The translations under genes were made by a program, and so were the position numbers. Positions 1 through 5,276 of a DNA stretch of 5,927 nucleotides are shown here, piece after piece. Origin of the DNA: JALOLG01 sp035557475 (lineage in GTDB: Bacteria > Actinomycetota > Acidimicrobiia > Acidimicrobiales > Ilumatobacteraceae); NCBI GenBank assembly GCA_035557475.1, contig DATMDV010000068.1, forward strand, positions 1 through 5,927. Reading direction: 5' to 3'. Below the pieces are notes generated by a model. That model saw only the letters and a program-made list of their open reading frames with translations. It made no database searches and was not told the origin of the DNA. Every line of letters starts with the position of its first letter. Within the stretch, counting starts at the first letter, position 1.

Positions 1-597
1 TCCGGACGCGGTGCCGCCGCCTTCGAGCAGTTCGACGCTCGAGCGGATCTTCGACAGGTTGATGCCAGAGCCGGAGCCACCCTTGAAGATCACGCCCTCC
101 TCGCGGTACCAGTTGAGGATCGCGTTCATCGTGTCGTCGACAGCGAGGATGAAACACGCACTCGCCTGCTGAGGGACGCCCTTGACGCCGATGTTGAACC
201 ACACCGGGCTGTTGAAGGCCGCCCGTTGGGTGACGAGGATGTACTTCAGCTCGGCGTTGAAAGCCTCCGCCTCGTCGTCGTCGACGAAGTACCCACCCTC
301 GATCCCCCACTGGGTGATGGTGTCGACGACGCGGTCGACGACCTGACGCAGAGAGGTCTCCCGCCCCGGCGTACCGAGCGTGCCCCGGAAGTACTTCTGG
401 GCGACGATGTTGGTGGCGTTCACCGACCACGGCACCGGGAAGTCGACATCGCGTTGCTCGAACGCGACGGTGCCGTCTTTCCAGTTGCTGATGCGGGCAT
501 CACGGCGCTCCCACACGACCTCGTCGTACGGGTCGACACCTGGCGAGGTGAACAACCGACGAAGACCGATGGACACTCGCTCCGGCGCCAGTGACAT
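1..597 (-). CDS. nrdJ: Coenzyme-B12-dependent (class II) ribonucleotide reductase, N-terminal part
   Basis: Class II ribonucleotide reductase makes deoxyribonucleotides in the cytoplasm, using adenosylcobalamin instead of a tyrosyl or glycyl radical. Only the first 199 codons are present; the gene continues past the left edge (family members are often about 900 residues or more). Typical N-terminal signatures are visible: QKYFRG at residues 67-72, TQRAAFNSPVWFNIG at 123-137, QQASACFI at 143-150, in which Cys148 matches the first redox-active cysteine of the family, and FKGGSGSGINLSKIRS at 171-186. The ATG at 597-595 is preceded by a strong Shine-Dalgarno AAGGAGAG (604-611, minus strand) six bases away, which fixes the start. 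Upstream lie two NrdR-box-like palindromes and a promoter, so repression by NrdR (encoded at 4168-4635) is expected. In Streptomyces nrdR and nrdJ form one operon; here they are about 3.6 kb apart. The family call is very secure. Confidence 0.96.
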   Translation of the reverse strand, partial: MSLAPERVSIGLRRLFTSPGVDPYDEVVWERRDARISNWKDGTVAFEQRDVDFPVPWSVNATNIVAQKYFRGTLGTPGRETSLRQVVDRVVDTITQWGIEGGYFVDDDEAEAFNAELKYILVTQRAAFNSPVWFNIGVKGVPQQASACFILAVDDTMNAILNWYREEGVIFKGGSGSGINLSKIRSSVELLEGGGTASG

Positions 598-646
598 GTG
601 ATGCTCTCCTTCTGCATGCGGCTGCAGGCTGGTGGGATCGCCGCTG

Positions 647-677
647 TGTCGAGCCGGGCGACGGTGACCGCTCGACA
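647..677 (-). promoter_or_regulatory. Hairpin in the nrdJ leader
   Basis: A perfect 8-bp inverted repeat, TGTCGAGC at 647-654 and GCTCGACA at 670-677, surrounds a 15-base loop. It lies between the NrdR-box palindromes and the nrdJ ribosome binding site, so it would form in the nrdJ mRNA leader. No U-tract follows, so it is not a standard terminator. I looked for the B12-box (GCCACTG-like) of cobalamin riboswitches in this leader and did not find one. Its role is unknown; mRNA stability or translation control are possibilities only. Confidence 0.45.
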
Positions 678-699
678 GGTTGCGACCCACTCTGTACAA

Positions 700-715
700 C
701 CACAAGATGTTGTTG
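700..715. promoter_or_regulatory. NrdR box 1 (promoter-proximal to nrdJ start)
   Basis: CCACAAGATGTTGTTG is an imperfect palindrome that extends to CAAC-n-ACA...TGT-n-GTTG over 697-715. It follows the 16-bp NrdR-box pattern (ACACwAwATwTwGTGT), including the central AT and the CACA/TTGT arms. It lies about 100 bp upstream of nrdJ, the expected target of NrdR. The assignment rests on pattern and context together. Confidence 0.72.
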
Positions 716-741
716 GGACTTCCCCCGGAGCCCACTTCCGA

Positions 742-757
742 CCACAACGGGTTGTGG
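742..757. promoter_or_regulatory. NrdR box 2 (distal)
   Basis: CCACAACGGGTTGTGG is a near-perfect palindrome; the wider ACCACAACG/GGTTGTGGT (741-758) mispairs only at the centre. The arms match the NrdR-box arms, but the central AT of the consensus is replaced by GG. Its centre is 42 bp from that of box 1, which is four helical turns. Paired NrdR boxes separated by whole turns are the known arrangement for cooperative binding, which supports reading these two sites as one operator. Confidence 0.7.
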
Positions 758-778
758 TTGATCGCGGGCGGGGGACGA

Positions 779-808
779 ATTACAGCACCGTAATTACCGG
801 CATGTCAA
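779..808 (-). promoter_or_regulatory. Probable nrdJ promoter
   Basis: On the minus strand there is a perfect -35 TTGACA (803-808) and a -10 TGTAAT (779-784; 5 of 6 to TATAAT) with an 18-bp spacer. Transcription would start near 772, giving a leader of about 175 bases that contains both NrdR boxes. NrdR would then act just downstream of the start site. A weaker promoter overlapping box 1 (TACAGA-like -10 around 690-696) cannot be excluded, and would put the boxes in the more usual place over the promoter. Confidence 0.6.
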
Positions 809-810
809 TG

Positions 811-1144
811 TTACCGGGCCGATCTCTGCGAAGAACTCCCTGACCTGCGGCGACGGGGGGCCGCGTTGCGGTGCAACATCACAGGTTCAGGACCCCTCAG
901 CCCCATGCGTTCCCACCGCGCCGGCCGTGGCCGACCTGGTCGATGGATTCCGCCACCTCGTCCGTGTGTCGCACCGCAAGCGGCCCGGAAGCTTCACCCT
1001 ACGGACTGGCCCCTGTGTGAAGGAAGGGGACAACCGTGTGAATTGAAATCTTTCCGTGTCGGTCGCTGTGGATATAGCCCCGATATAGCCACGGGGTTAC
1101 CCACACCCGGGCAGTGGGCACGAAATCCTCCGCCGCAGCGGCGT
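811..1144. other. Intergenic stretch without a supported gene
   Basis: This 334-bp stretch separates the nrdJ promoter from the end of the molybdopterin oxidoreductase gene. The only long open frame (plus strand, 866-1156) has a composition typical of a chance GC-rich frame, with no ribosome binding site or recognisable domain. Both flanking genes read leftward, so it holds the 3' trailer of the oxidoreductase and the upstream DNA of nrdJ. Directly beyond the oxidoreductase stop is a short GC stem (CGCCG-CAG-CGGCG, 1132-1144) without a T-tract, at best a weak terminator. No tRNA or known RNA motif was seen. Confidence 0.6.
1072..1097. repeat. Short direct repeat GATATAGCC with overlapping stem
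   Basis: GATATAGCC occurs at 1072-1080 and again at 1083-1091, one helical turn apart (11 bp). The sequence CCCCG (1079-1083) can pair with CGGGG (1093-1097) across a 9-base loop. It is an AT-containing island in GC-rich DNA about 50 bp beyond the oxidoreductase stop. It could be a small operator or a factor-dependent 3' end; nothing decides between these. Confidence 0.3.
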
Positions 1145-3424
1145 TCACGCCGGTGAGACGACGACCGGGATCCCGTTGAGCACGGATGTGCCCGACAGCG
1201 GATCCATCGCCGCGTGGTCGGCGAGCACGTTCGAGTTGACCCCGGCACGTTCGGCCGCCACCCGCATCTTGGTGCCGGGCTGGCCGTGGCCCCAGCCGTG
1301 CGGGAGGCTGACGACTCCGGGGCGGATCGAGTCGGTCACCTCGACAGGCGCCATCACCGACCCGACCCGACTGGCAACCGTGGCGCTCGCGCCGTCGCAC
1401 AGCCCGAGTCGTGCCGCGTCGTCGGGGTGGACGTGGAGGGTGCATCGCGGCTTGCCCTTGACCAACACCTCGATGTTGTGCATCCACGAGTTGTTGCTGC
1501 GCAGGTGCCGGCGTCCGACGAGCACCAACTCGCGATCGGTCAGCGTGTCGATCGCCGCGGCGAGTCGCTCGAGATCGCCGATCAGCTCGGGGGCGCCGAG
1601 CTCGATCCTGCCCGAAGGCGTCCGCAAAATCTCTGGCAGCCGCGGAGCGAGCGCGCCGTAGTCGACACCGTGCGGGTTGGCGAGCAGCGCGTCGAGCGTC
1701 GCCCCGTCGGGATCGGCACCGAAGCCGTCGCCGAACGGACCACTGCGCAACATGAGATCGAGCATCCGCTCCGGGCCGCGACGCCCGTGCTCGGACACGG
1801 CCGCGACGAGCTCGTCGGCATCGCGGCCGTACACCGCCGACGACGTATCACCGACGAGGCTGCGCGCCAGGCTGCCGACGAGCTGGTCGTCGACGATCGA
1901 CACGTCGGCATCGCGTCCCAGGCCCTGCGCGATCAGAACCAACTTGGCGATGACCTCCCACTCGTCGGGCTGGCCCGGGTCGAGCGGCAGCACCGCGCCG
2001 GAGTAGTTGGCAACGTTGCGCACCGCGAACTGCAGCAGGAGCATGTCGTAGTGCGAACGCTGCAGCGATGACGGAACGGGCAACACGACATCCGCGTGTT
2101 TGGTCGTCTCGTTCAGGTACATGTCGATGCTGACCATGAAGTCGAGATCCGAGAACGCGTCGGCGAGCTGGTTGGAGTTCGGTGTCGACAGCATCGGGTT
2201 GCCGCCGACCGTGATGAGACAGCGGACCTGCCCCGCTCCTGGCGTCAGGATCTCCTCGGCGAGGTCGGCAGCCGGAAACTCTCCTGCGACCTCGGGATGA
2301 CCGCTCACTCGGGAGTGACCGCGCCCGATCCGGAACCCGGGTCCGCGGCCGGGCCCGCCGCGTGTCGTCGGACCACCGGCGACCGGCATCGCGAACATCG
2401 ATCCGCCCGGCCGATCGAGGTTGCCCGTCAACACGTTGACCACGTCGATGAGCCACGACGCGGTCGTCCCGAACTCGGTGGTGGTCGTGCCGATGCGTCC
2501 GTACACAGCGGCCGTTGGGGCGGCCGCCAGCTCGCGCGCGACCCGGCGCATGGTCGATGCGTCGATGCCCGTCGCGGTCGCGACCGCCTCGGGCGTGAAC
2601 GGGACCAGCGCGCCACGCACGTCGTCCAGACCCGCGAGATGGGCGAGGACATGCAGCCCCGGCTCAGCGAGCCCTTCGTCGAACAGCGTGTTGGCGATCG
2701 CTGCCAACAAGAGGGCGTCCGACCCGGGGCGGATCGGAAGCCACTCGTCGGCCTGCTCGGCGGTGCGGCTGCGCCGCGGATCGACGACGACGAGCTTGCC
2801 GCCCCGCGCCTGCATCGCCTCGATGCGTCCCGGGAAGTCGGGGGCCGTGCACAGGCTCCCGTTCGACGCGTAGGGGTTGGCGCCGAGCACGAGCAGGAAG
2901 TCGGTGCGGTCGAGGTCGGGCACCGGGACGGCGACCGGCGATCCGAACACGTACCCGGCCGCCACGTGACGAGGCATCTGGTCGACCGTCGACGCGCTGT
3001 AGCGCTGGCGTGTGCCGAGCCCGGTCATCAGGGCCCTGGTGAACATCATCGCCCCGAGGCTGTGGGCCGTCGGGTTGCCGAGGTACACGGCGAGGGCGTC
3101 GCGCCCGTGCCGTTCGATCGCGTCGCCGAGACCGTGCTCGACGACCGCCCACGCCTCGTCCCACGACACCTCGACGTGCACGCCGTCGCGCTTGACGAGC
3201 GGTCGTCGCAACCGATCTGGGTCCTCGTGGAGCTGACGCAACGTCGAGCCCTTCGGGCAGATGAAGCCCTTCGAGAACACATCGTCGCGATCGCCGCGGA
3301 TACGGGTCACCGTCTCAGCACCGTCGGCGTCGCGGGCAACGGTGATCTCGAGTCCACAGCCCGCCTCGCACAGGGGACACGTGCGCAGGGCGATGCGGGT
3401 CGGCTGGGCGGTGGCGCCGGTCAT
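1145..3424 (-). CDS. Molybdopterin-dependent oxidoreductase with N-terminal Fe4S4 domain (FdhF/DMSO-reductase superfamily)
   Basis: A 759-residue catalytic-subunit-type protein that should bind one Fe4S4 cluster and a bis-molybdopterin-guanine-dinucleotide cofactor. The Fe4S4 motif is Cys16-x2-Cys19-x3-Cys23 with Cys56 in FICPKG. The central molybdopterin domain spans roughly 60-500, with a typical LGANP segment and ITVGGNP near residue 405. The C-terminal dinucleotide-binding domain (about 630-755) contains RRHLRSNNSWMHN and SLPHGWGH. No Tat or Sec signal is visible, so it is probably cytoplasmic. The expected metal-ligand region reads RYSASTVDQMP (141-151), with no Cys or selenocysteine; this sequence is common in actinobacterial relatives, whose substrates are poorly defined. 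No electron-transfer subunit or cofactor-assembly gene is adjacent. I chose the ATG at 3424 because it precedes the Fe4S4 domain by a normal distance; upstream in-frame codons would run into the divergent gene. The ribosome binding site is weak. Substrate unknown. Confidence 0.92.
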   Translation of the reverse strand: MTGATAQPTRIALRTCPLCEAGCGLEITVARDADGAETVTRIRGDRDDVFSKGFICPKGSTLRQLHEDPDRLRRPLVKRDGVHVEVSWDEAWAVVEHGLGDAIERHGRDALAVYLGNPTAHSLGAMMFTRALMTGLGTRQRYSASTVDQMPRHVAAGYVFGSPVAVPVPDLDRTDFLLVLGANPYASNGSLCTAPDFPGRIEAMQARGGKLVVVDPRRSRTAEQADEWLPIRPGSDALLLAAIANTLFDEGLAEPGLHVLAHLAGLDDVRGALVPFTPEAVATATGIDASTMRRVARELAAAPTAAVYGRIGTTTTEFGTTASWLIDVVNVLTGNLDRPGGSMFAMPVAGGPTTRGGPGRGPGFRIGRGHSRVSGHPEVAGEFPAADLAEEILTPGAGQVRCLITVGGNPMLSTPNSNQLADAFSDLDFMVSIDMYLNETTKHADVVLPVPSSLQRSHYDMLLLQFAVRNVANYSGAVLPLDPGQPDEWEVIAKLVLIAQGLGRDADVSIVDDQLVGSLARSLVGDTSSAVYGRDADELVAAVSEHGRRGPERMLDLMLRSGPFGDGFGADPDGATLDALLANPHGVDYGALAPRLPEILRTPSGRIELGAPELIGDLERLAAAIDTLTDRELVLVGRRHLRSNNSWMHNIEVLVKGKPRCTLHVHPDDAARLGLCDGASATVASRVGSVMAPVEVTDSIRPGVVSLPHGWGHGQPGTKMRVAAERAGVNSNVLADHAAMDPLSGTSVLNGIPVVVSPA

Positions 3425-3500
3425 CGGGCAAGACTCGCGCGACGAACCGGCACTGCCGTGGTCAGACCGCGACTCGTCGGAACGACGAACGCGGCAGGGC
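3425..3500. promoter_or_regulatory. Divergent control region between oxidoreductase and RibD-like genes
   Basis: This 76-bp gap lies between two divergent start codons and must hold both promoters unless transcripts begin inside the coding sequences. I see no convincing -10/-35 pair on either strand. It contains a perfect 6-bp inverted repeat, TCGTCG-GAA-CGACGA (3474-3488), which could be an operator. The ribosome binding sites on both sides are weak, so one or both mRNAs may have short leaders. Confidence 0.4.
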
Positions 3501-4199
3501 ATGATGGACTCGGTGTTGCGGCGCATCCACCCCGAGCCGGCGACGGACGTCACGATTCTCGAGAGCTACGACGTGGCGCGGCCCGAACCGGACGGACGGC
3601 CGTGGATCGAGCTGTGCATGGTGGCGAGCCTCGACGGCTCGACCGTCGTCGACGGCCGATCGCGCGGGCTGTCGAACGCGTGCGACACCGAGGTCGTGCT
3701 CACGTTGCGGGACCTCGCCGACGTCATCGTCGTGGGTGCCGGCACTGCACGCGCGGAAGGCTACGGACCACCCCGCAAGGCCGGCCAACGAGTCGGTGTC
3801 GTCAGCAACTCCGGCCGCGTCGACGAGCGCTCGGCACTGTTCTCGAGCGGCGCCGGTTTCCTGATCGTGCCCGAGTCGGCTCCCGAGACCACCGTCGAAA
3901 CGGTCCGCGCCGGCACGACCAGCGTCGACCTGGGGCTCGCCATCGCGACGTTGGGCGTCGTCGCCGGTGATGTCGCCTTCGTCCACGCCGAAGGCGGACC
4001 AAAGCTGAACGGCGCGCTCGCCAGCGTCGATCTGATCGACGAGCTCAACCTGACGTTGTCGCCGCTGCTCGCGGGCGGCAACGGACCGCGGGTGGCGGTC
4101 GGCGGTTCAGACGTGTCGTCGGCGTTCGACCTCGCCCACCTCGTCGTCGACGAGGAGTCGTTCGTGTTCAGCCGGTGGGTGCGGCGCCGAGCTTGCTGA
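3501..4199 (+). CDS. RibD C-terminal-domain reductase (pyrimidine reductase family, Rv2671-like)
   Basis: A stand-alone RibD_C / dihydrofolate-reductase-fold protein of 232 residues. Family signatures are visible: MVASLDGSTVVDGRSRGLS (40-58), LRDLADVIVVGAGTARAEGYGP (69-90), HAEGGPKLNGAL starting at 162, and an ELNLTLSPLLAGG segment. There is no deaminase domain, so it is not a complete bifunctional RibD. The closest protein I can recall is Mycobacterium tuberculosis Rv2671, which shares the SLDG-TVDG, LADVIVVG-GT-R-EGY and TEGGP blocks and has been reported to have dihydrofolate reductase activity. NAD(P)H-dependent reduction of a riboflavin precursor or a pterin is therefore plausible, but the substrate cannot be read from sequence. 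No other riboflavin gene is nearby. The start could be ATG 3501 or the next codon at 3504; frames further upstream lack support. Its last 32 bases overlap the 3' end of nrdR, which is convergent. Confidence 0.88.
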   Translation: MMDSVLRRIHPEPATDVTILESYDVARPEPDGRPWIELCMVASLDGSTVVDGRSRGLSNACDTEVVLTLRDLADVIVVGAGTARAEGYGPPRKAGQRVGVVSNSGRVDERSALFSSGAGFLIVPESAPETTVETVRAGTTSVDLGLAIATLGVVAGDVAFVHAEGGPKLNGALASVDLIDELNLTLSPLLAGGNGPRVAVGGSDVSSAFDLAHLVVDEESFVFSRWVRRRAC

Positions 4200-4635
4200 G
4201 CAGTTCGATCTCGCGGTGGAAATCGGCAGCGACGTCGAAGTCCTTGTAGACCGACGCGAACCGCAAGTAGGTGACCTCATCGATGGTGCGCAGTCGCTCG
4301 AGCACTGCAACGCCGATCTGTGCGGTCGTCACCTCACCACCGTCGAGCCGCATCTCGTCCTCGACAGCGAGGGCCAACTGGTCGATGCGGGCGTCGTCGA
4401 CGGCGCGCCCCTTCGAGGCGGCGGCGACGCCCTGCGCGATCTTGGTCCGGTCGAACGGCCGGCGCGTCCCGTCGGACTTCACGACGACGAGCGGCACCTC
4501 GTCGACCCGCTCGAACGTGGTGAACCGATGGCCGCACGACAAGCACTGGCGGCGACGTCGCACGGCCGCGCCCTCCTCGGCGACGCGGGAGTCGACGACC
4601 TTCGTCTCGTCAGCCTGACAGGCCGGGCAGAACAC
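4168..4635 (-). CDS. nrdR: Transcriptional repressor NrdR
   Basis: NrdR is a zinc-ribbon/ATP-cone protein that senses ATP/dATP levels and represses ribonucleotide reductase genes by binding paired NrdR boxes. From the GTG at 4635 the product has 155 residues, the normal family length. The zinc ribbon uses Cys3, Cys6, Cys31 and Cys34 (CPAC and CLSC), and the basic run RRRRQCLSCGHRFTTFER lies at 26-43. The ATP-cone follows, with KSDGTRRPFDRTKI and the late conserved TYLRFASVYKDFD. Nearly all NrdR proteins begin Met-x-Cys-Pro-x-Cys, which favours this GTG (giving MFCPAC). An in-frame ATG at 4653 would add six residues (MGTLAP); neither start has an ideal Shine-Dalgarno sequence. The gene lies 76 bp (58 bp from the ATG) downstream of the LysM gene on the same strand and may be co-transcribed with it. 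The likely target is nrdJ at the left edge. Confidence 0.95.
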   Translation of the reverse strand: MFCPACQADETKVVDSRVAEEGAAVRRRRQCLSCGHRFTTFERVDEVPLVVVKSDGTRRPFDRTKIAQGVAAASKGRAVDDARIDQLALAVEDEMRLDGGEVTTAQIGVAVLERLRTIDEVTYLRFASVYKDFDVAADFHREIELLSKLGAAPTG

Positions 4636-4687
4636 GGGCGCCAGCGTACCCATCCGCTCACGGGTGCCGGAGAGGGTTCCGCGGCGG

Positions 4688-4707
4688 CAGCGGCTCCCCT
4701 GCCGCTG
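4688..4707 (-). promoter_or_regulatory. Intercistronic hairpin between LysM gene and nrdR
   Basis: A perfect 7-bp inverted repeat, CAGCGGC (4688-4694) and GCCGCTG (4701-4707), encloses a 6-base loop and begins four bases after the LysM stop codon in the direction of transcription. No T-tract follows. It could lower read-through into nrdR or protect the 3' end of the LysM message, giving different levels of the two products. This is inferred from structure only. Confidence 0.45.
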
Positions 4708-4711
4708 ATGT

Positions 4712-5074
4712 TCACGGCAGGGTGATCGCCTGGCCGGCCTGGATCGACGGCCCGTCGTTGAGGTTGATCAACGCCTCGAGGTACCGATCGAACCCGATTT
4801 GGCCGTGGAAGCGTTCGGCGATCGCCCACAGCGTGTCACCGGGCTGGGCGACCACGACGACACGAACGGGTGCCGGCTTGGCTCCAGCGGCGGAGGCAGG
4901 CACGCCGCCGGAGCCAGCCAGCACGTCGTGGGCCACGACACCACAGGTGGCGAGCAGCCCGAAGAGGAGCCCGGCGGCCACCATCCGGCGGCGCCCGTAC
5001 GCCGGCCCGACGGAAACCGCCGGCGCACGTCGGGGGGTCACGTACAGCCCGGTGGGGGCCAGCGTGGTGGTCAT
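4712..5074 (-). CDS. Small membrane-anchored LysM protein, probable SOS-induced division regulator (Rv2719c/DivS position)
   Basis: A 120-residue protein with a short cytoplasmic N-terminus ending in a positive RRR (28-30), one hydrophobic segment (about 31-53) and, after an Ala/Pro/Gly linker, a single C-terminal LysM domain (about 73-119: VVVAQPGDTLWAIAERF ... IQAGQAITLP). It should be anchored in the membrane with the LysM domain bound to peptidoglycan outside. No hydrolase domain is visible. The ATG at 5074 has a good Shine-Dalgarno (GAGGAG, around 5080-5085). The position, divergent from lexA and upstream of nrdR, matches M. tuberculosis Rv2719c and C. glutamicum divS, SOS-induced genes that affect cell division. 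The promoter here is covered by LexA-box-like repeats, so induction after DNA damage is predicted. The division-inhibitor role comes from context and family, not from catalytic residues. Confidence 0.88.
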   Translation of the reverse strand: MTTTLAPTGLYVTPRRAPAVSVGPAYGRRRMVAAGLLFGLLATCGVVAHDVLAGSGGVPASAAGAKPAPVRVVVVAQPGDTLWAIAERFHGQIGFDRYLEALINLNDGPSIQAGQAITLP

Positions 5075-5092
5075 CCGAGCTCCTCGGTGTAG

Positions 5093-5112
5093 ATCGATCG
5101 CAAGCAATCGAT
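5093..5112 (-). promoter_or_regulatory. Stem in LysM leader next to the ribosome binding site
   Basis: ATCGAT occurs at 5093-5098 and 5107-5112. Since the hexamer is its own complement, the two copies can pair across an 8-base loop. The stem would end about seven bases upstream of the GAGGAG ribosome binding site of the LysM gene and might affect translation. It is short, so this is a weak call. Confidence 0.3.
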
Positions 5113-5122
5113 GGGAACGACA

Positions 5123-5178
5123 TGGGACTGAGGGATTGGGACTGAGGGATTTGACTTGAGGGATTTGGCGTGAGGGGA
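5123..5178. repeat. Four 14-bp tandem repeats in the LysM leader
   Basis: Four consecutive 14-bp units start at 5123, 5137, 5151 and 5165. The first two are identical (TGGGACTGAGGGAT), the third is TTGACTTGAGGGAT and the fourth TTGGCGTGAGGGGA. They lie between the LexA-box array and the LysM start codon, so they would be transcribed in the LysM mRNA leader (as AUCCCUCAGUCCCA-type units). They are not palindromic and match no operator I know. The block adjoins, and overlaps by three bases, the 15-bp array that follows. Both may come from replication slippage. Confidence 0.8.
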
Positions 5179-5234
5179 ACACCCGTACGGCAAACAGCTG
5201 TACGCCAAACAGTTGTACGACAAACGCTTGTTCG
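5176..5234. promoter_or_regulatory. Array of four LexA (SOS) box-like sites, 15-bp period
   Basis: Four 14-bp sites begin exactly 15 bp apart and fit the actinobacterial/Gram-positive SOS box CGAAC-N4-GTTCG: GGAAC-ACCC-GTACG (5176-5189, 8 of 10), CAAAC-AGCT-GTACG (5191-5204, 8 of 10), CAAAC-AGTT-GTACG (5206-5219, 8 of 10) and CAAAC-GCTT-GTTCG (5221-5234, 9 of 10). The best one lies in the spacer of the predicted LysM promoter, the next covers its -10, and the third lies at the predicted start site. LexA bound here would block LysM transcription. The weaker copies may be partial sites or remnants of repeat expansion. Confidence 0.72.
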
Positions 5235-5241
5235 TTGTCAA
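5212..5241 (-). promoter_or_regulatory. Probable LysM gene promoter
   Basis: On the minus strand a perfect -35 TTGACA (5236-5241) is followed after 18 bp by TACAAC (5212-5217; 4 of 6 to TATAAT). A start near 5205 would give a leader of about 130 bases containing the 14-bp tandem repeats and the ATCGAT stem. The best LexA box of the array sits between the two hexamers, so LexA should exclude RNA polymerase. Confidence 0.6.
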
Positions 5242-5276
5242 GTGGTCGATTCGAGACCTGCATCAGCTCCCGCGTA

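Noticed and set aside
598..810. Cobalamin riboswitch upstream of nrdJ
   Set aside because: The enzyme uses B12, but no B12-box-like core was found in the leader on the coding strand; paired NrdR boxes explain the regulation better.
1132..1144. Intrinsic terminator after the oxidoreductase
   Set aside because: The stem is only 5 bp and no T-tract follows in the direction of transcription.
866..1156. A 96-codon plus-strand frame in the intergenic stretch
   Set aside because: Pro/Arg-rich with no recognisable motif or ribosome binding site, and it runs into the oxidoreductase 3' end. A 25-codon GTG frame on the other strand of the same stretch was dropped for the same reasons.
1214..2071. A 285-codon plus-strand open frame
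   Set aside because: It is also antisense to the oxidoreductase, with low-complexity GC-driven composition and no ribosome binding site or family motif.
3425..3553. Longer N-terminus for the oxidoreductase from ATGs at 3502 or 3553
   Set aside because: The extra residues have no family resemblance and would overlap the divergent RibD-like gene; the ATG at 3424 places the Fe4S4 domain at the normal distance.
2096..3970. A 624-codon open frame on the plus strand opposite the oxidoreductase
   Set aside because: It is antisense to a clear molybdopterin oxidoreductase and then crosses the RibD-like gene in another frame. It is Arg/His/Asp-rich, has no domain and is typical of chance open frames in GC-rich coding DNA.
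5123..5234. CRISPR array
   Set aside because: The units are only 14-15 bp and directly adjoining, with no spacers, and no cas genes are present.
5075..5263. N-terminal extension of the LysM protein to an ATG at 5263
   Set aside because: The extension would translate through the tandem repeats, the LexA boxes and the predicted promoter. The ATG at 5074 has a good ribosome binding site and a normal short cytoplasmic tail.
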